Below are positions 13,301 through 20,647 of a stretch of 64,000 nucleotides of DNA, one piece after another (the first letter of the stretch is position 1; every line of letters starts with the position of its first letter). The notes under the pieces were generated by a model, which was not told the origin of the DNA, did not search any database, and saw only the letters and a list, made by a program, of their open reading frames with translations. Origin of the DNA: Ignavibacteriota bacterium (lineage in GTDB: Bacteria; Bacteroidota; Ignavibacteria; UBA10030; SZUA-254). The stretch is from assembly GCA_016212665.1 (NCBI GenBank), contig JACREZ010000040.1:88178-152177 (forward strand). The letters run 5' to 3'. The position numbers and the translations under genes are program-made.

Positions 13301-15953
13301 CTGTTGTTCCATTGATTTTTACCGCATAGTTTTTCCCGGTCGCCCCGCTGTTACTTCGTGCGTTGACAAAAATATTATCTCTGAAACTACGCGTGTTAGT
13401 AGTTTGCGTTCCGTTAAATGCATACGATGCACCGCTTCCGCTTGTGGGACTGCCGCCGATATAGATACTGTTATTCCAGAAATTATCCGTACCCAAAAAT
13501 CCATTAAAACCATTGATTCCGGTTGTTCCTGAATTTGTAGCTGCAGAACCAATCGCATTGGTAACACCCGCGCCTAAGGCAATCATGTTATTCTTATACG
13601 TTGTTGTACCGCCCCCAACACGGATACCGTTGATTTCAGCACTCCCACTGTTTGTTGAAGAAGTTATACCATAAATAAAATTACGCGCTACTGTATTGGC
13701 AGTGGAGCCGGTAAATTGAATACCTGTTACTATTGTTGTCGCCGTGGTGTTGGTGTTACTTAAATTATAGATTGTGTTTTGTGAAATAGTATGATTTGTC
13801 GAAGTAGTTGTACTTAACATACCAATAACAGATGCACCCGTAGTTGTTCCAGTACCGATATTATTGGTGAGGTTTCTGATAATATTAGAAGTCCAAGTAG
13901 CAGCCGCGTTGCCCGTTGCAATACCAATCACCTGAGATAACGCGCCCGTTGCGTTTAACTGTATTGAATTTGCAACCGTTCCACCGATATTATTGGAGGT
14001 TGCGTTGAATACTTTCGAAGTGCTTGTGTTCGCTCTCAGTCCATAGATAGTCATTGTGCCTGAGGCACCAAGGTTAGTTATTGAAATGCCGCCTATGGTA
14101 TTATTATTTGCCGTCCAGTCGTCGCTACTGAAATTGTAAATGCCTGAAAAATCTGATGCCGTTGTAGTTGTTGTGGAAAATGTCAAAGAACCCGTCGCAC
14201 TTTGGCTTCCAATGGTATTACTATTTGTATTTACAAGACCACTGGAAATATACATCGCCGTAAGAGGACTAGTTGAACCAGTACCACTGGAGGTGACGCC
14301 CGTTAGGCTAACCGAAGCTATCGTATTACTATTGATGTTGGAGACAGTTCCGCCGGTAATTCCAGTAAAGTAAATTCCTATAAACTTACCCGTCGAACCT
14401 GTTAGTGTGTACGTTCCCGTCTGTGTGTTAGACGAATAGCCGATTGTATTCCCTGTAATAGTAAACCCTTGTGCACCCTGAGTAGCCGATGAAGGAGTTA
14501 TATAAATTGGAGTGTGCAGGGCACCTGTCGTCCAAGTACGAGTAGCAGTTTGATAGAATTTGTTATTTGTTATTGTCCATGTGTTGCACCCACCATTAGT
14601 TGCCACGCCTGCGCTTGTAACAGCCGCTCCGAAATAATCATAGATGTTGTTGTTATCAATAACGATTCCACTGTTCCCGATTGCTGTTGTACCGGTCGAA
14701 CCATTTCCTAAAATTCCTTTCGTCGGTAAGTTGGAACCAGCAGGACCGATATTACAATAAGAAATCGTGTTATTGTCGTTGCCGTTCGCAGTAGTACCAT
14801 CCGTACTAAAGAAAATATTCCCTCCGTTCGTTGCTACAGAGGCTGAGAATGAACCTAAGACGGTACAATTTGTTACAGTATTGTTTGTTGCACCTTCCAT
14901 AAATTTTATCGTGGAGGTTCCGGAGGTTGCCGATGAGGTTGTGTTTGAAATCGTCAACGAGTTTCCTCCTGAATTCAAACCATCAATAGTAACATTATCA
15001 GCGCCGGCAAAATGTATAAACGCGCTTCCGGCAGGTGCAGCGCTTGAAAGCGTCCTTGATGCTCCACCTGAAGGTTTTATTGTAATTGAAACATACGATG
15101 CGCTTCCGATACCGCTTGCTTTTAATGTATCTGCCGTTGTTTCTGAGGTATTATCAACCACATATAAATTAATCGTCCCTGTCAATGTTCCTGCGTTTAT
15201 TGCATCGAACGCGCCTTTCAGCGTTGTGTAGGTTGCACCGGTTGCACCAACGGTTGCATCCACACTGTTGAGCGAAAATGGTTTTGTACTTCCACCATCC
15301 GTTGTACTCTTCACTGTATAGTAGAGCGAGTATGTTGCACTCGTACCGATTGTTCCGCCTGCGTTACCGGTCGGCACCTGTCCGTACACAAATCCGCCTG
15401 AGGATGTTACGTAGCTAAAGAAACTGAATGATGAAGGAATTGTTCCGCCGGTAACTGCCGACCACGGAATAGCAACTTCCCGAACATCTCCTGCGCCGGA
15501 GGCGTATGAACCAAATCCCGAGGTCGCACTTCCCCAACCTCCTGCGCCATCTGCATTTCTGTATTCTCTGTATCCGTCTTTAATGTATGCAACAAAGTCA
15601 GCACGAATTGGAAGACTCGAGAAATTTGTTCCATCATAATTCTGACCGGCGACAGAACCGTTGCTGTTGCCCGAAGGATTTCCCGGGTTCTTGTCAATAT
15701 AAATGACAGCTCCTTCTGCAAGATTTGCTGCACTCACGGCAACGTAGAGATTGGTATTATCCCACGTCGCATACCAAACCTGCGAGCCATTTGTTTGTTG
15801 GTTTTGTCCGTCGGTGTGTGTGCCGTACTCGCTTGCGCCAATGCTGCCGTCCACTGTGGGCGTTGCATACTGAGCGATCGCGGGAGTGGAAGACAGTCCC
15901 GTCATCAACACAAAAGAGATGATAAAGAGAATAGAAATAGTAACGTGTTTCAT
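4317..15953 (-). CDS. Giant multidomain T9SS-exported adhesin-like protein (3,878 aa)
   Basis: A signal peptide (residues 1-27, cleavage after AIAQ) is followed by a CBM9/DOMON-like domain (about 28-215). Three right-handed beta-helix regions follow, rich in 'NNTI', 'ITNN' and 'VTIKP' turns (about 225-980, 1144-1634 and 2021-2504); the second and third are close duplicates. Fibronectin-III modules lie at about 1638-1947 and 2508-2854, and a proprotein-convertase P-like domain at about 2856-2996. Four prealbumin/SpaA-like units of about 105 residues follow (about 2998-3421), then an uncharacterised beta region. The C-terminal 90 residues are a T9SS type A sorting domain (YQNYPNPFNPST, then VTLKIFNLLGQEV, ending KKLMLVK). 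GGAG lies 6 nt before the ATG. It is expected to be exported by SprA-dependent T9SS and held at the surface or released. The function is probably adhesion or matrix binding; no catalytic site was recognised. Confidence 0.9.
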   Translation of the reverse strand: MKHVTISILFIISFVLMTGLSSTPAIAQYATPTVDGSIGASEYGTHTDGQNQQTNGSQVWYATWDNTNLYVAVSAANLAEGAVIYIDKNPGNPSGNSNGSVAGQNYDGTNFSSLPIRADFVAYIKDGYREYRNADGAGGWGSATSGFGSYASGAGDVREVAIPWSAVTGGTIPSSFSFFSYVTSSGGFVYGQVPTGNAGGTIGTSATYSLYYTVKSTTDGGSTKPFSLNSVDATVGATGATYTTLKGAFDAINAGTLTGTINLYVVDNTSETTADTLKASGIGSASYVSITIKPSGGASRTLSSAAPAGSAFIHFAGADNVTIDGLNSGGNSLTISNTTSSATSGTSTIKFMEGATNNTVTNCTVLGSFSASVATNGGNIFFSTDGTTANGNDNNTISYCNIGPAGSNLPTKGILGNGSTGTTAIGNSGIVIDNNNIYDYFGAAVTSAGVATNGGCNTWTITNNKFYQTATRTWTTGALHTPIYITPSSATQGAQGFTITGNTIGYSSNTQTGTYTLTGSTGKFIGIYFTGITGGTVSNINSNTIASVSLTGVTSSGTGSTSPLTAMYISSGLVNTNSNTIGSQSATGSLTFSTTTTTASDFSGIYNFSSDDWTANNNTIGGISITNLGASGTMTIYGLRANTSTSKVFNATSNNIGGTVANSIQLNATGALSQVIGIATGNAAATWTSNIIRNLTNNIGTGTTTGASVIGMLSTTTSTNHTISQNTIYNLSNTNTTATTIVTGIQFTGSTANTVARNFIYGITSSTNSGSAEINGIRVGGGTTTYKNNMIALGAGVTNAIGSAATNSGTTGINGFNGFLGTDNFWNNSIYIGGSPTSGSGASYAFNGTQTTNTRSFRDNIFVNARSNSGATGKNYAVKINGTTANPTGLTINNNVYYANGSGGVFGFFNSLDVADLAAWKTAVGQDASSFYGDPQYNDPTNATPDLHLHPTNSTVAEGNGVDLGVTDDYDGQTRASFTPVDIGADAGNFTGSDMSAPAIAYTALGNTSNTANRSFTSVTITDASGVNTTAGTMPRVYYKKTSNTNGLGGTNDNTTDGWKYVEANGTSSPFDFTIDYSKLYNTGSVTGGDTVQYFVVAQDLAATPNVAINSGTFAANPTSVALTSGAFPLTGTINSYRVLGTISGTKTVGATGADYTTLTAAVADLNSKELNGALAILINADYANTGETFPITINANSGSSATNTVTIKPNTGVAITVSGSSASSIFKINGADYVIFDGSNTALSPNGTDKSLTISNTSTASSTAAIWVASLGTGAGSTNVTIKNCNIAAGSNTVTSTFGIFVGGASISTSGTGDDNDNLTVNNNSITKAYYGLYARASATGVNNALSVTQNSIGSSTATDYVGKYGLDVTQTTGSDISQNTIFNFIGTNTNPTGMLLGTGVVSTTITRNDIHSLRYTGTTGYGGKGIDINTGSSSSNVTIANNIIYDLAGDGWSSLTSDAIVGIRIQGTTGGLNIYYNSVNLSGTADRAATATLSSALYIPSGVTNIDVRDNIFANSIVNSLNAGAKAYAIYDAGANTVFSTINYNDYYASGTQGILGFLTSDQTTLSAWQTATGQDVNSISADPKFTSNTNLHINTATTASPVSNAGTSIGTVTTDYDGDARHASTPDIGADEFSYPIPQAFTLTSPSGPGQNLSGTLSWASSTNALSYNVYLDQNATPTTLHEGNVAGTTSAYTGLSQNTTYYWDVWAKNSVGDSVKASNGPFSFTTVTPPADPTGLLLSDVKMDSMVVSFTDNAPDGGSTETGFIVYRKAGSAPTVGTGSPDSVALLGANAGTGAVNYQDYGLLPNLNYFYRVASRNAQGESNYTENDTTTLAQTPGAPALTPSGHSIRAVLVPLSNSAATEFTLRFNDTAYVNTSGALSTTPVWGTYAAFGGATGVSVTGLNQGATYVFDAKARNANGYETGFGTQASTTTLGEMSGDYTVGLTMFNSIAGKEITFKKETRKITVTVDELVSEETKTSPAVYKQVEKEVEQEYYVPFENGKVYEGELFAREPNSPNAGVYPTITAAIADLNDRGISGAIRFLLLDATYPTETFPIVINNLAGSSATNTITIKPSSSVVTTISGVSTSGIFKLAGADYVTFDGSNTNGGTTKDMTISNTGTGSNTAAIWLASQGVGAGCSNVTIKNCDIAAGSNTVTSTFGIYAGGTSISTSGTGNDNDNLTITNNSFTKAYYGIYARATSSGVNDALMITQNTIGSGNAADQIGKYGIDANQTTGSDISRNTIFNFIASISNPTGMLLGTGFTNSTVTRNDIHSLKYTGTSGYGGKGIDINTASSSSNVTIANNMIYDLLGDGWNVLSSDAVVGIRVLGTTGGVNIYHNSVNLTGNTDRAGTANKSAALFVFSGTSNLDIRNNLLANSIVNSLNTGSRAYAIADSGSNAVFGTINYNDYYATGTQGVLGYISSTNKTTIEEWRTATGQDANSFATDPLFTSATDLHINNSPGMFSPAGNTGVAIGSVTIDIDGDARSSTPDIGADEFVSPAPNAFTILSPTGASQPVVVVMNWNAAVGATRYDVYAGTDNPPTTQVADNVADTQYTFSGLPNTTYYWNVYAETPDSDQGSRTISSNGPLSFTTVDAPNSPSNLMLTTSVSTHSAELLSRITSLKQSLSSDKISKVEANEIEKQIETLTAEYLASASIEATWIDNASNEDNFYIYRKAGSAPSIGAPYTDRIAVIGPSAGSGGTVNFNDTPLDLNTHYYYRVTAATIAEVESGFAGADTTTLAETPGAPVFADVQFNNLRIIVDPATNPADVEFAIKDSSSGLYINASGQIVSASPVWLTVAGWGGGLGLKLVNLERGTLYAFNVKARNVAGVETGFGATGRQQTTFDQAVFYDYSSKNRRSISDNSYMYDTIALGTIQIQSIKAGIDSLYHTYDGDIDMFLFAPNGDSLELSTDNGGTGENFMGTIFDDAAATSITSGTAPFSGYFRPEGVPGLNRFVLDMPAGDWVLRIYDDATGDTGSIRGWHLTIESITSPNTVTIKKQVDADGDFGTTGDRTAKAWGLSLRTGSPTGTVVASVASDTMLVVPNLLDGTYYAVEEDSASWAHLGYIVDATPTASSANYVEFTMTGGGIGKEITFVNFQPNTVIVRKYADADGSVGTTDDRSKKSWFLALYRGSVSEGNLVASGDTDSLFAGGLSSGTYIAVETDSSGWTVLGHVLNGTPSSNTSRYDTLNVSGGSTTTVDFVNALLNSITVNKYRDANSGLLSKDEARTWFLAVRSGSCSGTIVASGNSTSITASGLPAGTYYVTEADSNGWQHSGYFLDDVENYEQVNCVAVTVGGGQSRTVDFINWHPNTITVRKFRDADGGTPSFDTQLPWGLSVKDDENDVRGEGTSGELVVTDLIDGTYSACEADSEFWSAVGYRIDNGSTVAGSSQCVSFSVSDGQHIVIDFANFLLDTAKFYTVVADSFALVKDSKLASKSIKKKADKVEFTVLLIADSNNVNDVHFEFGVEIDTLLYDLTVTPTPTTLTPVAKSSNKKWDATFASALNAGDTVTISGWGKKGSFQKVSSYWWTRNGALVGKKKSKGAVFTTNQLRLPMPNVHNLGEEIFAQGAFTSTVGMYVGVPRLDAPKEFGWVIHKKYSDVQKSLVKKVKTNYLIHDSTARCFDLFKTGKFLVGKQGSLPPDKYDNKLFAEAIALKLNIAASALSKTPVGFGELKYSDAGHPLDGKMVKEISAYVDTLLTQCSMYGGLTPVGFDSVVSKINAAFAGTFDTLTWSSKLVMKPAVRLSDRTFLVRDPSIESATIVSLEQPIAQTPEKYELYQNYPNPFNPSTMISFDLPEASKVTLKIFNLLGQEVMSVFENVEFEDGAQEIELNASQLSTGVYFYRISATSLDDESSASFSETKKLMLVK

Positions 15954-16288
15954 AAAGACTCCAATTGGAAGTTTATGGATATAGTGAAAAAAAATTTTTG
16001 AGTTGTAATCAGTTGGGATTTTTTCAACAGAGAATGCATCCTGCGTGGCAGAACATAAAACACTTCCTCCCCGTTGTTTCCTGTGAAGAATCGGACCGAA
16101 AGAGAAATTGAAGTGTTAAACAAAGAACATTACTTTCACCCTGTGACTGCTGAGTGAATTGGAGGAGGCACTACGAAAGATGCAGTGTGATTCTACTATA
16201 TTTTCCCGAAAAATGCAATAGAAATAACAAAAATATTCCAAGAAATTACTACGAGATTTCAACCTCGTAGTAGTACGAGGGCGCCTAC
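15954..16288. other. 335-bp intergenic region upstream of the giant T9SS gene
   Basis: This region holds the 5' untranslated region of the giant gene, with its GGAG ribosome site at the extreme left and A/T tracts at about 15985-16030. At the right end is the terminator hairpin of the DUF4032 gene. I see no small ORF with a credible start and no RNA gene. The promoter of the giant gene must lie here, but I cannot pick one convincingly. Confidence 0.5.
16247..16272 (-). terminator. Intrinsic terminator-like hairpin after the DUF4032 gene
   Basis: A 9-bp perfect stem (16247-16255 with 16264-16272) with an 8-nt loop lies 17 nt past the stop codon. On the minus strand it is followed by a T-rich stretch that includes a run of five Ts about 20 nt on. 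The stem is only moderately GC-rich, so termination efficiency is uncertain. Confidence 0.5.
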
Positions 16289-17542
16289 TTACACCTGCAT
16301 CTCACCGACTCTGAGAGCCTGCCGCTCGCGAACTCCCAGTATTTTCAGCATTTTACGTGAAATGCGCTGCCAGAACCCCCGCGGCGGTTTTTTCATCCCG
16401 AATTGTCTGGCGTAATTACGCATCGCGTGTATCATCCCGACATCCGCCTGCTTCTTCTGGCTGAGATAATATTTGTGCGTCATGATTTCCACGTATAAAT
16501 CGGAGGCGGTTTTTCCCGGGAACACATCCACCACTCCTTCCGCTTTGAACAACTCGCACATCGGAATAAAAATGTTGTTCAACCAATCCTGCGATGCATC
16601 GGCGAAGCGGACTTCGCGGCGTTGCTGTTCGCTCAGATACCATTTGTGTTCTTCGATATGCTTTTGCAACGTATCAAGATAGACTGCTTCACGAACCGTT
16701 CCGAGCACCTGCTTCATGTTGAGAGAACTTGTTTGCTCGAATGCTTTGCTTCGCTGAGCGACTTCATACAACCTCTCATAATTTTCGCGGAGATACACTT
16801 TGTCCATCTCGGTGGAGAATGCATCGCGCATGATTCCTTCAGAACGAAGGTCTTCGTTAATCCACTCCATGGATTCGAAAAAGAAATTCATGTCAGCATA
16901 GCGCATCGAATCGCTGAGTGCATCGCGCACTTCCACTGTTTCCGCATCGGCAAGAATTGCTTTGAGTTGTGTTTTCTTTCCGATGAACGGAACATCGAGT
17001 TTGATGAACTTGATAAGCATGTTGTAGAGCGAAGCATCTCCCCAATACACTCCGTTCGAGTGCATCTCGACAAATAAATCCACGATTGCATCCCAAATGC
17101 GTTTTCTGTTTTCGAACGTAAATGCTCGGCGATAAAGTTGTGAATCGGGAAGGACGCGGTCAACGAGAAGTGTCACCGTGTGTCCTGCGATGTTCCGCTC
17201 GTACTGCTTGCCAATCTGTGTGTGAACGCGAAGCGGTGATTCTTCTCTCGCCACGCAACCGACCGGAATGAGCGTGTGAATCCCTTTTGCGAGCATGAGT
17301 TTGTAATTGTTCACCTCGCGTAGCGCAACATCAACTCCAAGTTCTTTGATGACGTAATTATGGTTTCCGACTTCGATGAAAATAACAGGATGCCTTCCGA
17401 TTCCCCGCTTGATTTCGAGATGTTTGATTCCCAACTCTTTCCATTCTGTGATTGGTTGCTTCCACGGAAGAGATGCTATTTCATCACGATGCAATTCGTC
17501 AACATCGAACGTAATCTTTGGAAAAGAAAAGCGGGGCTTCAC
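16289..17542 (-). CDS. DUF4032 family protein with lipopolysaccharide-kinase-like N-domain
   Basis: This 417-residue protein lacks a signal peptide or membrane segment. The N-terminal half has a reduced kinase fold: a beta-strand with VIKEL (candidate ATP-lysine), then YWGDASLYNML near residue 165 (catalytic-loop equivalent) and ILADAET near 195 in the place of the DFG aspartate. This matches the pattern I know for DUF4032 proteins, which join a Kdo/WaaP-kinase-like domain to a C-terminal DUF4032 module; here the C-terminal half contains 'HKWYLSEQQRREV'. The substrate is unknown. The first in-frame start is a GTG at 17542 with no clear Shine-Dalgarno, and it lies within a hairpin (17529-17559); a TTG near 17490 is an alternative. 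Confidence 0.72.
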   Translation of the reverse strand: MKPRFSFPKITFDVDELHRDEIASLPWKQPITEWKELGIKHLEIKRGIGRHPVIFIEVGNHNYVIKELGVDVALREVNNYKLMLAKGIHTLIPVGCVAREESPLRVHTQIGKQYERNIAGHTVTLLVDRVLPDSQLYRRAFTFENRKRIWDAIVDLFVEMHSNGVYWGDASLYNMLIKFIKLDVPFIGKKTQLKAILADAETVEVRDALSDSMRYADMNFFFESMEWINEDLRSEGIMRDAFSTEMDKVYLRENYERLYEVAQRSKAFEQTSSLNMKQVLGTVREAVYLDTLQKHIEEHKWYLSEQQRREVRFADASQDWLNNIFIPMCELFKAEGVVDVFPGKTASDLYVEIMTHKYYLSQKKQADVGMIHAMRNYARQFGMKKPPRGFWQRISRKMLKILGVRERQALRVGEMQV

Positions 17543-17559
17543 AGACGGAAACCCCGCTT
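17529..17559 (-). terminator. Hairpin across the GTG start of the DUF4032 gene
   Basis: An 8-bp GC-rich stem (17529-17536 with 17552-17559) with a 15-nt loop is followed on the minus strand by TTCTTTTCC. It lies 68 nt past the stop of the EF-hand-like gene and so looks like the terminator of the M2 peptidase operon. It also covers the GTG start (17540-17542) of the next gene. Confidence 0.5.
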
Positions 17560-17626
17560 CTTCAAACGAATGGACATCTTTTTATTCATCAATGATACAA
17601 TGACTCAACCGTCAATCGTCAATGTT

Positions 17627-18463
17627 TTATTCCTCACGCGGTTTTATCGGCATCCCGCGCAGTTTCTTAGAAAGTTTGCACTCCGAAACCGCTTTGTTCA
17701 ACAAATCAAGAATGGCTGTTTTCTCCTCAAACATTTTCTTGTTGATTTCTTCTTTCGGCTTGCCGATAGGAATATACGGGACGCCTGTGTCATTCACTTC
17801 AATTGTGTCTTCAAGGTCGCCGGGGTGTTTGCGAAACGCAGTGATGTCGTCGTACTCATCGTTGAATGTACTGCTTCGCACCATCAATCGCCGCTTCACC
17901 CAATCACGCTCTTCGAACATATCAACATGAATCACGCCGTCAAGTTTGCCATCGTAATTATCATCCGCCCAATGATTGAACACAAGGTCGGCATGACTGA
18001 CGAACAGTTCCATCTGGTCCATATCCATGCTCATGCCTCGTTCGGGAAAATATTCCGGCATATCATCTGCCCAGAACGGAGCGGCACCGCTCATGAGCGA
18101 GAGGTAATCTATCTTTCCGTCGTGGTTGCGGTCATAAACGTATCCCCACGTTTCCACTTTTCCCGGCTTCGGGTTGATGCCCATGAACTGCACGGTGAGA
18201 GAAATATCTTTCTTCACATCAGCAATCGGTTCGAGTGTGACCGCGACAAGCAAAACACTATCAACTCCTTTTACACCGACAAACGTTATATGTCGCTCTG
18301 AAACTTTCTTCTTGCAGAGAACCACCAAATCTTTTTCCTGCACCGGATACCGGTTCACCGAATCCATGAAGGGATATGATTCGAGAAGCGGAAGTTGCGC
18401 GAGGGAATAATTGCTTAATCCCAAAAGCGCAACAAGTACAACGAAGAACAAACGAACCTTCAT
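17627..18463 (-). CDS. Exported protein with two EF-hand-like calcium loops, function unknown
   Basis: I start this 278-residue protein at the ATG at 18463, because CAGGTG lies 5 nt upstream and the resulting N-terminus (MKVRLFFVVLVALL, cleavage after SLAQ) is a clean signal peptide. An in-frame start at 18487 would add eight residues and overlap the previous gene. Two acidic loops of EF-hand/dockerin type are visible, DRNHDGKIDYL and DDNYDGKLDGV, so the protein probably binds Ca2+ in the periplasm or at the surface. No catalytic motif was recognised. It starts 14 nt after the M2 peptidase stop, so the two are very likely co-transcribed and may work together. Confidence is high for a gene and low for function. 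Confidence 0.75.
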   Translation of the reverse strand: MKVRLFFVVLVALLGLSNYSLAQLPLLESYPFMDSVNRYPVQEKDLVVLCKKKVSERHITFVGVKGVDSVLLVAVTLEPIADVKKDISLTVQFMGINPKPGKVETWGYVYDRNHDGKIDYLSLMSGAAPFWADDMPEYFPERGMSMDMDQMELFVSHADLVFNHWADDNYDGKLDGVIHVDMFEERDWVKRRLMVRSSTFNDEYDDITAFRKHPGDLEDTIEVNDTGVPYIPIGKPKEEINKKMFEEKTAILDLLNKAVSECKLSKKLRGMPIKPREE

Positions 18464-18477
18464 GATAAACACCTGAC

Positions 18478-20268
18478 TCATTCCCAACTCACCTCACGCT
18501 TACGATTTTCTTTTTTCAGATATTTTTCGAGCGGCGCGAAATATTCCAGCATTGCTTTCGGAGAAATATCTTCACCCGTTTTTTCTTTGATGACCTGCCG
18601 CCAATCTTTCGTCGCTCCGAGTTTCAATAAATCCCACAGCCACGCTCCGACTTCCTTGTTGCCGTAGTAATTACAGTTGTGCGGGTCTTGCTTCAAAATA
18701 TTTTTAGCGATGTAATTGTGCAGTTGGTATTTGATAAGAAACGCGAGCGAGTAATCATAGTAACCGGCAGGGTCATCGTTGATGTGCGTCTTTGTTGCCG
18801 CATCGCAGAACTCTTCGCCACGTTCCTGTGGCGGTTCTACGCCCTGAAACTTCGCGACATATTCCCACCAACGTTTATTGTATTCGTTCGGTGAAAGATT
18901 GTTTTCGTACAAGTCCCGTTCCCAATGCGACATTGTCCCCGCAGACCACGGAATAAACACAACCGCATTATCGAGCGCTTCTGCCAGCAACCATTGTGTT
19001 TCATCAATCTTCATCTCCTTCGGCATCACTCCGATTTCTTTTAAGTACGGAACCTGCCGCGCCGCGATGCCAATCAAATCGCCGACTGCTTCATGGAACG
19101 CGCGGTTCGCGCCTTCACGCAACACTACCGGCACATCGGGATTGGAGTACGCCATATAATAGTAGATGTGTCCGAGTTCGTGATGCGTTGTTTCAAACCA
19201 GTCATAATCCGCTTTCACGCTCATAAGCGAACGAACATCTTTGTCCAAATCCATGTGCCATGCAGAAGCGTGTGTGTTCTTCTTGCGCGTTGCATCGGGG
19301 GGTAGTTCGTACAAATCCGATTTTGCCCAGAACGTCGGAGGAAGTTCCGGCATTCCAAGCGATGTGTAAAATCGTTCTGCCTGTTTGATAATCCACTCGG
19401 ACGATTTGTCTTTGAATAAATCGTTCAGGTCAACTCCCTCGACGATGCCGGGCCACGCCTGCGACCAGCGATTGCCGAGCCAGTGCGCCGGAATTTTCTT
19501 CGGCACCGGTTGTTTGTATTTTTCCGCGAGTTTGTTTTTCGTCCAGCAATGAAGTTGCTGATAGAGCGGCTTCAACGCATCCACGCTCGAAGAAAGCAAT
19601 TGCATCATTTCAGGAACGCTCATGCCATAATCGGAAACTTCCAATCCGAAGTAGGAGGAATATTTCATCTCCCGCGCCATGTTGTTCCGGAGACCCTGCA
19701 ATTTCACAAGTCCCTCTTTCAGCGCGGGACCGGTTTGCTTGGAAACTTCCCACGCGTGTTTCCGCTCTGCTAAATCGGTGGACGTGCGAAGGACTTCGTC
19801 GAGTTGGTTTGGCGTTGTTGTCTTCACACAATTGTCCCCTTGCTTTTCATGGCAGAAGGTGAAGCCATCGAGCACGGCGCTTTGGTTTGCTTCCGCCGTG
19901 ACTCGCTGGTTAACGAGGTCGGGAATGGTGCCCGGGTAATGCGATGCGATGTAGAGAATTTTCTTCAACTGACGAACGGTCAGTTCGTCCAACTCCGATT
20001 GACGGGCGAGCAACGCCTGCGCACGCGTAACAACGTACGGACTTCCCGAGAACGCCGCCGATGCTTTATCCGCTCCGATGCGTTCGCCGGTATGCTGTTC
20101 CGTTACGTCGGTACTCGAAGCCCATTGTGCTTCAGCCGAGACGGTACTGATTTTCTGATAGAGTGAGTTATACATCTTGATAAATTCCGCCGCTTCTTCC
20201 CTCACATTCGATTGACTCAATACGACGAAGGGAAGTAACAACAGTGTGAATACCAAAAGAGATTTCAT
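18478..20268 (-). CDS. Peptidase M2 (angiotensin-converting-enzyme-like) dipeptidyl carboxypeptidase
   Basis: A 596-residue exported zinc peptidase that, by family, removes C-terminal dipeptides from peptides in the periplasm. The zinc motif HHELGH falls near residue 361 and the downstream FHEAVGD supplies the third zinc ligand, both as in the M2 family. The length matches a single-domain ACE (about 600). The frame is open to 20664, but I start at the ATG at 20268, because AAGGA lies 7 nt upstream and the N-terminus MKSLLVFTLLLLPFVVLS is a signal peptide. The EF-hand-like gene follows 14 nt downstream. Peptide scavenging is the likely role. A lipoprotein gluzincin related in fold lies 3.4 kb upstream. 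Confidence 0.88.
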   Translation of the reverse strand: MKSLLVFTLLLLPFVVLSQSNVREEAAEFIKMYNSLYQKISTVSAEAQWASSTDVTEQHTGERIGADKASAAFSGSPYVVTRAQALLARQSELDELTVRQLKKILYIASHYPGTIPDLVNQRVTAEANQSAVLDGFTFCHEKQGDNCVKTTTPNQLDEVLRTSTDLAERKHAWEVSKQTGPALKEGLVKLQGLRNNMAREMKYSSYFGLEVSDYGMSVPEMMQLLSSSVDALKPLYQQLHCWTKNKLAEKYKQPVPKKIPAHWLGNRWSQAWPGIVEGVDLNDLFKDKSSEWIIKQAERFYTSLGMPELPPTFWAKSDLYELPPDATRKKNTHASAWHMDLDKDVRSLMSVKADYDWFETTHHELGHIYYYMAYSNPDVPVVLREGANRAFHEAVGDLIGIAARQVPYLKEIGVMPKEMKIDETQWLLAEALDNAVVFIPWSAGTMSHWERDLYENNLSPNEYNKRWWEYVAKFQGVEPPQERGEEFCDAATKTHINDDPAGYYDYSLAFLIKYQLHNYIAKNILKQDPHNCNYYGNKEVGAWLWDLLKLGATKDWRQVIKEKTGEDISPKAMLEYFAPLEKYLKKENRKREVSWE

Positions 20269-20395
20269 GGAGTGTTCCTTTTTTTTCGATGGTGAATAAT
20301 GCGGGAAGCAATATAAAAAGGGTTGGGGTGTTCTCCAAAGGAAAGGTTTGCTTGGTTTTTCTACGGTAATGACCATCAAGAAACAGGAATAGTTC

Positions 20396-20426
20396 TTGGC
20401 TTTCAGAATTTCATTCTGTACATTTA
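20396..20426 (+). promoter_or_regulatory. Bacteroidota-type promoter before the 53-codon gene
   Basis: TTGG, a 19-nt spacer and TACATTTA resemble the Bacteroidota TTTG/TAnnTTTG promoter. The element ends 24 nt before the small ORF. A second copy with the same spacer lies at 20648-20678. Confidence 0.45.
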
Positions 20427-20449
20427 CACAGTTTTTCAGAAACAGGGTT

Positions 20450-20611
20450 ATGAAAAGAGAAATAAACAAAGAAGAAAAAGTTTTTGATGCCGTAAAAACC
20501 ATGCGCGAAATCCGCGACCAATTGAGCAAGGAAATTATGAACATGACCTTCGCGGAGGAGAAGGCATACTTGAAAAAGTTGTTGGCGAAAAAAACTGTTA
20601 CTACTTCCTGA
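20450..20611 (+). CDS. Small charged protein (53 aa), possibly antitoxin-like
   Basis: I start at the ATG at 20450, where CAGGG precedes by 2-3 nt; the open frame extends further up but without a ribosome site. The protein is helical and highly charged, with a central 'MREIRDQLSKEIMNMTFAEE' segment. Short proteins of the pattern 'REIRDxxSxEIxxMTxEE' occur widely in free-living bacteria, sometimes beside toxins, but I know of no proven function. No toxin gene follows directly. A promoter-like element precedes it. Confidence 0.55.
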   Translation: MKREINKEEKVFDAVKTMREIRDQLSKEIMNMTFAEEKAYLKKLLAKKTVTTS

Positions 20612-20647
20612 AACAGAAGAAAATTGGTTTTGAAATATTCAACCCAT

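Noticed and set aside
14767-15231. 154-codon plus-strand ORF opposite the giant T9SS gene
   Set aside because: Antisense shadow: its hydrophobic residues mirror the Thr/Asn-rich codons of the real gene, and it lacks a ribosome site.
17360-18301. 313-codon plus-strand ORF across 17.4-18.3 kb
   Set aside because: Antisense to two well-supported minus-strand genes, with low-complexity Phe/His-rich composition typical of shadows.
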